Source of the DNA: Amorphophallus konjac
Lineage: Eukaryota; Streptophyta; Magnoliopsida; Alismatales; Araceae
Length of the DNA: 64,000 nt
Assembly (NCBI GenBank): GCA_022559845.1
Contig: CM040117.1
Location: 146,262,732 to 146,326,731 of the forward strand
Direction of reading: 5' to 3'
The position numbers were made by a program, and so were the translations under genes. How positions within the stretch are numbered: the stretch's first letter is position 1; every line of letters starts with the position of its first letter. The notes under the pieces are model-generated. The model searched no databases and was not told where the DNA came from. It was given only the letters and a program-made list of their open reading frames with translations. This document shows, piece after piece, positions 11,287 through 21,545 of the stretch.

Positions 11287-11703
11287 CTAGGTTGGGGAAA
11301 GATTGGTGTAGGAAGTGGAAAGGTGGGTTGGGTGAGGGGTTTTGGGTTGATTTGTTTTGGGAGATGTGTCCCTTTTTGGGGACGATGGTGGGTTTGTGGT
11401 GGTGGTCAAGGGGGCTTGTGGGGTATGGGTTTGGTGAGGGGTTTTGGGTTTGGGGGTGGTGGCCATTATGGGCCTAGGTGGAGGGGTGGACGCGGTGTCC
11501 ACTTGGTTTTTAATGGTGAGGGTTGGATAAGTGGTGGTCACCATGGAGGGAATTGGGTCAATTAGGGGTCTCTTGTCCTTGGGATCGTTTGGGGTGGAAG
11601 TGGGGGCTAAAGGGGCTTGACTAGTGTAGGTTAGGGAAGGGGGGTTTGGTTGGGGTATAGGGGCCCTCATGGGGTTAGGTGGGGAGGTGGAGGCCTTGGA
11701 CAC
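11287..11703 (-). pseudogene. Pro/Thr-rich linker between TRG1 gag and ORF2
   Basis: Low-complexity Pro, Thr and Ser-rich frame in a third register between gag and ORF2. It is built from two diverged copies of about 60 residues; each starts with a QVSKASTSPPNP / QVDTASTPPPRP block followed by QAPL. The tag stop at about 11711 and the register changes on both sides (near 11705 and 11260) suggest indels in what was one gag-linker-ORF2 frame. No domain is recognised. Confidence 0.5.
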
Positions 11704-11710
11704 TTGGGTT

Positions 11711-12166
11711 CTAGTGGTAAGGGTTTGAAACGGGTGGGGTTGGAGGAGTGGGAGTGCTCCTCGAGTTTTGGTAACCCGGGTAGGAGGGAGGAGGTCGGGG
11801 AGTGTAGACTTTCCTAAGTTCGGCTCTCATGTTCTCCCATGTGTTAATAGGCTCTAGCCTCATAACCCTCCTAAATTGTTCAATGAACTTCCACCTATCC
11901 TCGGCATGGTACACAAGTCGACTCTTGGCAAGGTAGATTTTCATGGGTTCAGTCATTGGATTCCTTTTAAAGTATTTGTCCATATTTTCCTCCCACTCTA
12001 AATATGCACTAGGGTGGTATCCGTTAAAGATAAGGTCCTCAAATAGGACTTTGTCCAAAGGGGTGTCAATCGGACCTTTGCGGAGGGCCGAGTGAGATCG
12101 ATGTGACTTACATGAAGTAGCCATGCTAGTGGACAAAAGAGATGCAATCGAAGACTCTAAATGCAT
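11711..12166 (-). CDS. TRG1 gag (gypsy-type capsid)
   Basis: A 151-codon frame starting a short distance inside the 5' LTR and primer site. The core AYLEWEENMDKYF, KIYLAKSRLVYHAEDRW, FIEQFRRV and INTWENMRAELRKVY matches the gypsy retrotransposon gag pattern (hydrophobic-Trp-Glu, Met-Asp-x-Tyr-Phe, Trp near a Leu-Arg-x-x-Tyr end). TRG2 has a homologous but clearly diverged protein with the same spacing. No zinc knuckle is present, which fits TR-GAG elements. It would need the particle-processing enzymes of an autonomous gypsy relative. An alternative start is Met15 (MATSCKS); the upstream Met is kept because nothing separates them. Confidence 0.78.
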   Translation of the reverse strand: MHLESSIASLLSTSMATSCKSHRSHSALRKGPIDTPLDKVLFEDLIFNGYHPSAYLEWEENMDKYFKRNPMTEPMKIYLAKSRLVYHAEDRWKFIEQFRRVMRLEPINTWENMRAELRKVYTPRPPPSYPGYQNSRSTPTPPTPPVSNPYH

Positions 12167-12210
12167 ATGAGCGTCCTAGGACCAACTTGATAGAGACAAG
12201 TTGTGAACTT

Positions 12211-12222
12211 GCTATGATACAA
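12211..12222 (-). promoter_or_regulatory. Primer binding site of TRG1 (variant)
   Basis: Next to the 5' LTR end at 12225 the minus strand reads TTGTATCATAGC, two changes from the initiator-tRNA-Met site TGGTATCAGAGC. Position is correct; the mismatches may be decay. Confidence 0.6.
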
Positions 12223-12224
12223 CT

Positions 12225-15067
12225 TGATGTGACACCACCTTGGGGTGATGACCACAAGACAATATGACCCTTGGACCTAAGGTTGCAAGCAAGCAAATTG
12301 GCGATGATACCACTCGAGCGGCTCACTCGCTTGGTGCACACTTGTGCCCGTGGGCAACTAAACGATAATGGAGAGGGTCCGGGGTGGGACAATGATGCTC
12401 CGGTGCTTGTCAAGCTTGGGGAGAACCCCAATTGGGCCAGGGATTCCCACTCACGGGCGGCCGTCACACCATGCGTGTGGGTTGAAATGGCTCGCTCACA
12501 ACTCGCCCGCGATGGACACTCACGTGTTCGGCAATTTGGGCCAGGCCCTTGCTCTCCGTCCGACGCAGCAAAGCAAGAATACTAAGCTAAGCAAGTGATA
12601 TTGACCAGCAAGGAAAGGGGGACCGAGGCTCACCTAGCCGGCGTGAAGATGCCAATTCCGGCCGAAGACGGGGGCGAGCGGGGAGGCAAGGGTTTACGCC
12701 CGCAAGCCGCGTCGGTGTCGCTTCAAATCTGCGAAAATATTATTACATGAACTACATCTCTCGCAGGAGGGGGGCTCTTGGGGTGGGGGTTAGACTTATT
12801 ACAACCAAGATTACCTCCACGCAGGGAGGGGCCTTCAGCCGGCCAAGCGGGGTGGGGAAATTATGAAGAGAACGCCGACTCTCCAAGCTTCGCCGGTTCT
12901 GCCACTCTTCAGTTTTGCTGAACAGGTTATCGATGAAGATGCTGCCACGGACTCAACCGAGCTTCAAATTTGATGAAACCAGTGCCAAAAGTTCCCCAAC
13001 TGGCCGAGGATGATGTTTGAATTTTTTGGGAAGCTCTGGAACTCGGGGCTGATCGGACTGGTGACTGGAGCAGGACAGCAACACTCTGCCTCTGACTGAT
13101 GCAGAACTGATATAGTGGATTGCAGAAGGCACTGCGATCGATCCCGAACTCCAAAGTAAACGAAACTGGCAGTGACGCGATCGTGGTCAGAGTATCTTAG
13201 AGCAGAAATTGACGGGGCCACAATCCGAGGTCGGAGAGGAGAATGGTGGCCAGAGAAGTGAACATAGGTCGAACCTGGACCTGCAGGGGGTAGACTACAC
13301 ACTCTGGCGAAGAAATTCAGAACAAATAGCTCGGGCGGGCGATTGGCGTCGTTCCTTCTGCTACTGATGGAGGACTAGAAGAAGAATAATTTTGTAGATG
13401 GAAGTGTGATCGAATTCCTCCAAGGTTGGCCGCTGAATGGCTTCCAAGATTGCTCTGGCCTTCAGTCTGGGATAGATTGCACAGTCGTTGAAGATGACGT
13501 TCCTCCGGACAGCTCCGAACTCGGATGCAGGAAGGAGTACCACCGTTGGAAAGAAGACTTGGAGATGATTCCATAAATATAAGATATGCCATCGGGAGCC
13601 TTCAGGGGAAGTCGTGGCTGCTACTGCAAATCACTACTTTTCTGAAACCTGCAATAGGGACATAATAGGTGGAGGAGAGGGTGTGGGGAAAGGCATGAAC
13701 AAGGGGTTATTTGGTGGATGGGGAAGGGGGGGTGCGACCTTGGGTGGTTAGGGAGGTGGGGAGATGAAAGGGCACATCCCAAGGGAGAGGGAAATTCAAA
13801 ATTTGGCCTAGGGAAGGGCTCTTTCAGTCTTGGGGAGAGGGAGGGTTGCTTGGGAGAGTGGAAAGGTGCCTAGGAGAAGGGGTTTCCACCTAGGGGTTGG
13901 AGGGGGAATTGAATGAGTGCACGGGGAAGGGGACGGGGCCTTAATGAGGGGTGAATGGGGAGGAGAGAGAATGAATTTCGAAATTGGGGTGGGGAGGAGA
14001 GAGAGAGGGGGCACAACCCACTTAGAGAGAGTGATAGTAAGAGAGAGAGAGAGGGAGATATTGAGAGGGAACTAGAAAGTGTGAAAATTTTTTGGATTCA
14101 ATATTCAAGCATAATTGTTACAAATGAGAGAGGGGTGGGGCTATTTATAGACCCCACACTTTTCCTAAGACCAAACTGAACCTGACAAACTAACTAATGA
14201 CCAAACAGTCCAAGGGAGGGGCACCCCTGGGCGTAGCCCAATGAATTGGGCCCATTAACCTATCAAACCAACATAATGACTTCAAGACTTAGGAAAATGA
14301 CTTTCTAACCTAGGTACATGACTCAATAAAGGGAAACTTACATGTTTAAGACTCAAATAAAAATAAGAAAATTACATGACTCGACTCACAAACACATGAG
14401 GAACATAATGGCGTACACCGACGATCAATCCGAGCTTCAGAAAATGTGGAGGGGCAAGGGATGTCCCCATCATACCCCCGGGGTGGGGAAAACTCGACCC
14501 TGTTGAGTATGGGTCCACCGGGGAAGTAGCATCTCAAACGCAGTTCCGGGCGAACCTTGTTCTCCAAACTCGACCCATGTCCATAGCCGAGGAACGGTGC
14601 TTCCACTCGACAAAGTGGCTCGGACACACCCTTAGGCTGGCGAAGAGATCTTGCTTTGCTTAGTATTGCCGCCATGTGCTGACGTCGGGCTCTCAGGCTA
14701 GTTTGTGGTGGCACTCCGAGGGTGTCTCTCACAAGGATAGGTGTAGGCTCAAGACACTCCCTAGGATCCACCGCGGTACCCTTAGAGGGTGTCGGATCTG
14801 CCACGTGGGAAGTGGGATGAATCCCAAAACCCATTGGTAAGTTCAACCCGCAAGCCGGGTGCCAAGGCCACTACGGACCCTCTAGCCGAGTAAGTTCTCC
14901 CCAAGCTAGCCAACCTTCAGAGCCTCAAGGTCCCACCTCGGACCCTCTCCAACATCGCCTAGTCGCCATCGGGCACTAGTGTGCGCCATACGGGTGAGCT
15001 CGCTAGTGTGAGTCCGCCGCTCAAACTTGAATGCTTGCAAAATAGGTCCATAGGTGGTGTCACATCA
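12225..15067 (-). repeat. TRG1 5' LTR, full length (2843 bp)
   Basis: Complete repeat from TGATGTGACACC (minus strand, at 15067) to GGTGTCACATCA at 12225; the two ends are a 15-bp inverted repeat. A minus-strand TATA box (TATAAATAG) lies at about 14140-14150. The 195 bp at 14873-15067 exist only in this copy. Confidence 0.9.
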
Positions 15068-16484
15068 GTTTGACATTTTTCTTTTTCGTAAAATCATTTT
15101 TAGAAGTTTTCTTTTGAAAAATGAGAGGAGGAGCTTTGGAGGTGCTAGGAATGTCAGAGACATGAACAAAGGAGGTTTTCATTTTTGATTCAAAAGATCT
15201 TTTGTTGACCGGGATGTAGCCAAGTCCCTCTTTTTGAAAGTTCACTTTAACACCTAGCAATGTGTCTAAGTTCTCCTTCCCTTTGATAAATCTAGACAAA
15301 TCATTTTTCAAATCATTTGTCTCTTTTTCACATGCAAGGATTTTCTCACTAAGCAGGCAATTCACAGATTCCAAGTTTTCATTCTCTTTCAAGATTTCCT
15401 CGTTTTCATCATTCATGGCATGGAGTTTTTCAGTTAAGTTTTCAAGAACTTTCTCAGTTTCAACAAACTTTGAAATCTTAACAAGCAGTTTTTCATTCTC
15501 AGATTTTAATAAGGAATTTTCTTTTTCAAACTTATCAAAACATTTCAATCTTCCCTTAAGCAAGGAATTCTGAATAGAAATGGCACCATTTTTCTTTTTA
15601 AGATCTTCATTTTCATTCATGATGCTCTTGCTATCAATTTCAGAATCAAGTAACTTTTCAAATATTTTATCATCATCAGACAAAGAAGCTAACTTGTTTC
15701 TAAGATATTTTTCTGTTTCTTCAAGCAATGAAATCTTAGACAACAAGTGTTTGTTTTGATCAAGCAAATCATGGGAATCATTATCAATTTCAAGAGCAGT
15801 ATTAGATTTTCTAAACATCTCAAGCTCTTCATTCATACAAGACATCTCATCTAAAAATAATTCAACTTTGGATTCTAGAAGTTCTTTTTCATATTCTAGG
15901 TTCTCAATCTTTGACTCCAAAGTTTTACAATTTTCACAAGAAAGATTATCAGACACATTCTCATTAATCTTCCTTTTCAAGGTTTTATTTTCAGATTTGA
16001 GTTTCTTGCATTTATCATACAGCATAGCATATGCCATATGGCATTCCTCAATAGAGAGTTCTTCGGATTCAGAATGTATCTCATCATAGTTTTCTTCATT
16101 GAGTTGATCATCATTGTCGGCCATGAGACAATTTTATCCTTCCATCTCTTGATCTTTGATCAACTGATCCATAAGCTCCTTTGCCGTTCTACAAGATGAA
16201 ACAAATGGAAACATATGAGTATCAATGACACTTTTCAATAAACTTAAGACAATGACATTTTCATGGTTCTTCAATTTATCTTGACTAGACCACTTGGTCT
16301 CATCTAGGGGTAATATGTGAGGACCATCATAAATCAACTTCCAAAGCTTAGGATTAATTGAATTGATCAGTCCACACATTTTACCTATCCATGAAGTAAC
16401 TTCAGAACCATTAAGAATAGGAAGGCAATTCATCGACATGTGTTCTACAGAAAAATTCATGATTGTAGAATGCACTAGGATCAC
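15068..16484 (-). pseudogene. Cop1 gag, N-terminal and coiled-coil part
   Basis: The first part (16484-16134) has NGSEVTSWIGKMCGLI, LIYDGPHILP and SSCRTAKELMDQLIKDQE, the N-terminal module of SIRE-like copia gag. An in-frame TAA at 16134 separates it from the second part (16124-15068), a long charged coiled coil rich in Lys, Glu, Leu and Asn with SFEDxxE/ESKxExLxxE heptads, ending in NFQKEGLGYIPVNKRSF. The frame continues into the zinc-knuckle part at 7096 once TRG1 is taken out. The homologous Cop2 gag (57390-49736) has the same order. One nonsense and later frameshifts show it is dead. Confidence 0.8.
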
Positions 16485-16515
16485 TCTGTAGATCGTGAGA
16501 TCTAGGGACAGCAGA

Positions 16516-16532
16516 GGCTCACTCTGATACCA
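16516..16532 (-). promoter_or_regulatory. Primer binding site of Cop1
   Basis: The minus strand reads TGGTATCAGAGTGAGCC six bases inside the LTR end, the initiator-tRNA-Met site used by plant copia elements. Confidence 0.85.
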
Positions 16533-16537
16533 ATTAT

Positions 16538-19199
16538 TGGGTCCCGTAGTGCAGGAACACGGATCTAGAGGGGGGGTGAATAGATCCTACTACTAAAAAC
16601 TATGACCGATTAAAAACATAGACAAGCGCACATCGGAATTAACAACCTTGACGGGATTGAAGATTTCACTCAAGCAAGATGATTAAATTCTCTCAATCTC
16701 ACCGTTCACACACGATTAAGATAAACACATTAAGCTGTTAAACATAACAAGGCAAACCACAAGGCAAACCATAGGACACTGAGATTTTTAAGGTGGTTCG
16801 GGACCACGACGGGCTCCCTGCGTCCACCCCTCACCAAACCCGGTGAGGCTTCACTCGGGGATAAATCCCCAACACGGAGACGACGCTCCAAACACACACG
16901 GTGATCAATCCCCACACACACACACGGGGACACGCCCCAACACACACACAGACGGAGACGAAGTCTCCCACACGATCCGACGATCGGATCACAAACACAT
17001 ACACGATCCGACGACCAGATCACAACACACACACACACATACACACACACTATAACAACCGTAGCACAATAACACAAACACGATCGCACGAAGGTGATCA
17101 AACACGACCATATACACAAACGGTCACACACACGAGTATCTCTATTGTTCAGAAAATAAACACAAATACTCAAGCATGCTCAAACCCAAAATATAGATCA
17201 TAGAACATATCACAAAGAATTGATAGAAGACATAGAAGAAGTCCCCCTTTGATCTTCAAGGCCGGTTGATGATGTTCCTTGAACCACGAGTTGGAGAGAA
17301 GCCGGATGAAGACGATTCTTACGTCCTCTTGATCCTCTCTTCGATCCGCTCCTTTTCTTCTTCTTCCATGAGCTCCAGATCTTCACGGAAGTAGATGATT
17401 TTCTTCTTGCAAGAGCTCTACCATGTTTTCTCCCTTTTCTTCACCTATACGAAAGAGCAAATGAGCATTAGGGTTAATTCTTGCTCAAATTTAGAGCAAC
17501 ACATTGATATATATAGGAGACATACCAAATGACCATTATACCCCTTTTAAATGAGTTTAAAATACCCTAACATGATTAGGAACCATTAGGGTATATTATA
17601 GAAAGGTTTGAAAAGGTTTTCAATGAGATTTGACCACTTTCGTAAGTCCCGTCCGGAAGGGGTTGACCCTTGGGGTCGACCCTTGAGCAACAAGTTGCTG
17701 GAAAACACAAAAAAGCACCATGTGTTACAGGGGTCGACCCCAGGGGTCGACCCATGCAGTGGCTGGGCACACAAAAAATAACTCTGCATGCTTCGGCGGC
17801 AGAAATTAATTCTCTTAGCTCCGAATTCAGATCGAAGCGAGACTAGAGGCGTTGGAAAGAGGACTCCCAGAGCTACAACATAAAATTTTTAGAGGGGAGA
17901 TCCAATGGTCGGATTGAAAATGGTGAAGACTGTAAGACAGTTTGAGTTTGAAAAATAACTAAAACCTCCATCAAACCAAAGGGAAACAATTGATTAAATG
18001 TTACCATAATCCCATGAACATCAACAATGATTTTGCATCCTGAAAAATATGATAAACCAAGAGGTTAGTTGAGAATCAGAATATATGAGTTATGCATTAA
18101 CACTATGAACATGTTCATAATGAAATACATCATTGAACCTATTCAAACATGCATTTTGCTTCTCAAATCACTTAGCAAAAATACATTTGACCAAATGACA
18201 AGGTTTTGAAATGATAAGCATGAATCTATCACTCAATCAAATATAATAACATGGAAGTTCAACCATTCAATCACATTCTTGAATCAACCAAATCTTCAAC
18301 ATCAAGATGTTTCATTACACAAGTGTTAACAATCATGCCAAATGCAAAGCATACATAATATCATAGAACCACATTCATTCAAATGGCATTCTTGTTGACA
18401 AAAATTAATATTCATGAAGCCTTATTTTCACGAGGAACATTGTCTTCACATGTATCGCATACATCAGTAAATACCAATCATTCATGCAAGGCATGAGCAA
18501 TATTGAACCAAATCTCATGAAGTCTTGTACGAATATTTTCACGAGGAACATTGTCTTCACATGCATGAACCACATTCATGTCATTAGCAACTTAGAAGAT
18601 CACATCCATCAAATTTTAAGTTACAAGGTTGAGGTTATTTCAAGCCCAAAAATCTTACGAGGAAAGCGCATGAAAATACCCAACCAAGATTGTGAAAAGC
18701 TATTTGATGGAATGCATGAAATATAGAAGAGTCATCACAATGCAGTGAGTTAGTCAACTCCATTTTTTAATAAGATCTTCATTGATGCACTCCTTTGAGT
18801 TCCAAACATGAATTATGAATTTTGATCCTGTAAATCAAAATATTCAAGGTATGAGATCCTTAAATACAAATCATTCATATAACTTTCAAACATGAACAGA
18901 GTTAACTCCCTTTAAGAAGAAGAGCTTCATTGATGGACTCCTTAAGATTCCAAGTATGAACCATGAAGTTGTGTTCCTACAAACCAACATAAATATAACA
19001 TTAGTTCCTTAAATACCGAGAGTTCACATGACTTTCAAGAGTAAACATTGACTCCATCTTTCAACTCATCAAATCAAGATATAAAACATGTTGCTCAATG
19101 AAACACATACACACAAAATATGTTGTTCAATGAAACACATACACACACAAACACAATCATTTTGATATCATTGAAACCAAGCACAAACTATGGGATGCA
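16538..19199 (-). repeat. Cop1 5' LTR (about 2.66 kb)
   Basis: Starts TGCATCCC at 19199 and ends GGGACCCA at 16538. It contains a minus-strand TATA box (TATATATATC) at about 17505, an AC-rich simple repeat (16898-17160), four tandem 13-bp units of the type GGGGTCGACCCTT at 17653-17680 and 17731-17757, and two diverged units of about 150 bp (from 18748 and 18905, each with cttcattgatg). A 25-bp stretch cacgaggaacattgtcttca occurs at about 18431 and 18539. Frames here are chance frames. Confidence 0.82.
16898..17160. repeat. AC-rich simple repeat inside the Cop1 5' LTR
   Basis: Imperfect CA/AC runs broken by CGATCCGACGA-type words, most regular at 17015-17050. The 100 and 147 residue frames over it are artefacts of the repeat. 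Confidence 0.85.
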
Positions 19200-20391
19200 A
19201 CAGTTAGGCCCTGTGTTGTGTGGCCAGATATGACCCGTACATCGGACAGGCGGCCCATGATGGACCGTTCAACTAATGAGCGGCTCTGTCAGGACCATAT
19301 ATCCTGTCCTCGATTTTGTAAACTTCTGGCATTGTGCAGCCCAATACTTACCATGCATATAGAAGAGCGGCCCTTTATCAGCCGTTCAACCTTGACCTCC
19401 CAAGGGTTTAGTATTTCCTATTAGTGCGTCCAGAGTGTCGACCGCACAAGTCTTGAGCGGCCCAGTAGTGACCGCATATCTTCCAGAAACTAGTTTTCTC
19501 CGTGTTTTATGGTTTTGAATCCAAGAACATGATGATTCTTGATAACTTGAATTCCTGGACAGAAATTCTAGACATTATCTCTTCAACTTTGCCTTGGGAT
19601 GTTCCGAGGTAAGTTTATACTTGATTATAATTGGCCATTTTAACTTGATTAAAGTCTAGACGGAACTTGGGATCTTGGGTCCAATAAATCAATGCCAACG
19701 CATCATAGGGTCTCGGTCTAATCCTGAGGAGAGCGCCGAAAAAGTACTTGTGTCCATGGGATTTTGTAATGACATGGTGAGGCATTGAACCGAGTGCATG
19801 ACTAGCGTGCTGTCTATGACAATGATCTCCTACTTGAATCGTGTTCTACTTGGTTATATTCTTAGTTGTTGACCAATTTCTTGCAATTTCTTGTTATATA
19901 TATTGTTCTTAACTTGCAATTCTTGTAGTTATATCATTCTACCATATTGTTATTCCATTCCATTCTTTTGCACTTTCTTTTATTATGTTGTTTCTTTCGA
20001 TCGTTATTTCTTTTCTTTCCGTTTCATACATGTAATTAATTGGTCTATCACTTACACTTGTCTGTTGTTACCTACTGCGCATTCGCTCATATAGTTGTTT
20101 TCTCCCCTTTCCAGGCAGCTTAGGTGAAGATTCACAGATGGATGGGAATGGACAAGAGTGATGACTTGGAGTGTATCAGCTAGTCGTTATGTTGAGATTG
20201 TTATAGTTATTTTACATCTAGCTATGCCTTAGAACTTGTGTTAGTTATTGTAACGGAGTCGAGTAGAGATTATGCTTGATTATGTTTAAGTCAATTTGAT
20301 GGTATTTGTAATAGACTTGGAGTTATTATGTTCATGACGTTATGTTAATTCTTAGTTTGCCGGTCCCGATATTCCGCATCGGGGCGTGACA
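19200..20391 (+). repeat. Tek1 5' LTR, last 1.19 kb
   Basis: Matches 26854-28070 of the 3' LTR and ends in GGGGCGTGACA just before the primer site. Cop1 inserted at its left edge. Compared with the 3' LTR it lacks about 25 bp near 20355. It carries seven GCGGCC...GACC-type palindromic words between 19215 and 19480. Confidence 0.9.
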
Positions 20392-20397
20392 GTTAGG

Positions 20398-20410
20398 TGG
20401 TATCAGAGCC
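20398..20410 (+). promoter_or_regulatory. Primer binding site of Tek1
   Basis: TGGTATCAGAGCC, the initiator-tRNA-Met site, six bases after the 5' LTR. Confidence 0.93.
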
Positions 20411-20609
20411 TAAGTTTTCTAATATTCCTAGGTTCTCTAAGTTCTAGGATCCTAAGTGATATCATAGGACCTATAACGTTGATATAAGTCTAAGGACCCA
20501 ACCTGGTAAGATTTGGGTTGAAGACTAGGGTTGAGTTAATAATCTAATTGCATGATTATCCATTCTTAATTGAACATAACTTAACCTATTCCACATGTAG
20601 GCTTTTGCA

Positions 20610-21545
20610 ATGGCAGGAGGACGTGCAGAATGGAGGAACTTGTAGCGTACAATTCAAGGACTTACTCAGGCTTTGCAACAAGTGACCCAAGGAGGAGGTG
20701 CAAACCATGGCACTGGCGACCTTTATCAAAACTTTCGTGGGATGAATCCCCCGTGATTTGGAGGCTCGATTGACCCTGATGAAGTCGAGCACTGGCTTGA
20801 AGAGATAGGGAGGATTTTCAAAGTGATGCAATGCAGCGATCAAGAACGTGTCCTCTTGTCGACCTTTCAACTTGAACGTGATGTGAGGACATGGTGGGAT
20901 GTAGTGAAAGCTACCCTTGGTGATAGAGAAGTCACATGTGAAGAGTTTGAGGAATTCTTCAATGGTAAATATTTCTCTGATAGAGTACATGAGAAGAAGG
21001 CGGCTGAGTTTGCTACTTTGAAGCAACAAAATCTGTCTGTAGCTGAATATGAAGCTCAGTTCTCTCGGCTATCTCGTTATGCTACTCACTTGATATCTAC
21101 CGAGAAGATGAAGGCTAAGCACTTTCTTAATGGGCTGAAGCTGCAATATATCAACCAGTTGGCACCGATGGAAATTCAAACTTATTCCGAGATGGTGAGA
21201 AAGGCTCAAGTGTTGGAAGATACTTTGGAAATGACGGAGAGAATCCATGGGAAGAGTGTTAAGATTGAACAACACCATACTGGTTCTGGGAGTATGAAGC
21301 CTAGTCATGGCAAGAAGAGGCCCATTAGCGGGTCTGGTTTGTGGAAAACCAAGATGCCGAAGATTGAAGACAAGAATCCTAGCCCTATTGTTCCATTCAA
21401 GGGTGTATGCAAGTACTGTGATCATCCAGGTCACAAGATGGAGGAGTGCTGGCGCAAGCTGGGTGCTTGTTTACGTTGTGGTAGTAGGGACCACCGTATT
21501 CCTGAGTGTCCCTTTTTATCTGAGCGAGCTACCCCGGTGAAATCG
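20610..21545 (+). pseudogene. Tek1 gag
   Basis: The ATG at 20610 (MAGGRAEWRNL) matches the start of the Tek2 gag (MAAERAQWRNM). Motifs: DPDEVEHWLEEI, VLLSTFQLERDVRTWW, FEEFFNGKYFSDRV, AEYEAQFSRLSRYA, then the double knuckle CKYCDHPGHKMEEC and CLRCGSRDHRIPEC. In-frame TAG at 20644 (for the Gln of the Tek2 protein) and TGA at about 20754 are C-to-T type stops, and TAA ends the gag frame at 21546. Gag would form particles in the cytoplasm and bind RNA. Confidence 0.88.

Larger units (their letters stand above)
7097..15067 (-). mobile_element. TRG1: gag-only (TR-GAG-like) LTR retrotransposon with an extra unknown ORF
   Basis: Two long direct repeats, 7097-9744 and 12225-14872, are more than 95 percent alike by eye. 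The element starts and ends with TGATGTGACACCACC / GGTGGTGTCACATCA, and both sides carry the 5 bp duplication gtttg (7092-7096 and 15068-15072). Minus orientation is given by the gag frame, the primer site at 12211-12222 and TATAAATAG boxes on the minus strand. Inside are a gag (12166-11711), a Pro/Thr-rich linker (11703-11287) and a second ORF (11228-9654). There is no protease, RT, RNase H or integrase. It sits in the Cop1 gag. The first 195 bp of its 3' LTR are missing. Confidence 0.9.
3556..19199 (-). mobile_element. Cop1: SIRE-like Ty1/copia derivative without pol, interrupted
   Basis: The element reads right to left: 5' LTR (16538-19199), primer site (16516-16532), gag (16484-15068, then 7096-6389 after the nested TRG1), a long non-coding stretch (6388-3816), polypurine tract (about 3803-3815) and the first 243 bp of the 3' LTR (3798-3556). 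The two LTR pieces are nearly identical over that length (3556-3798 against 18957-19199), which fixes ends and orientation. Gag is of the coiled-coil, multi-zinc-knuckle type seen in large SIRE-like copia elements. No protease, integrase, RT or RNase H is recognisable, so it would have depended on a relative. It inserted into the 5' LTR of Tek1. Confidence 0.85.

Noticed and set aside
15060..16124. Long coiled-coil frame as a host cytoskeletal or kinetochore-like protein
   Set aside because: Its position between the copia N-terminal gag module and zinc knuckles, and the homologous arrangement in Cop2, show it is retrotransposon gag.
16730..17203. Frames of 100-147 residues over the AC-rich stretch
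   Set aside because: They consist of His/Thr and Cys/Val repeats dictated by the simple repeat inside the Cop1 LTR.
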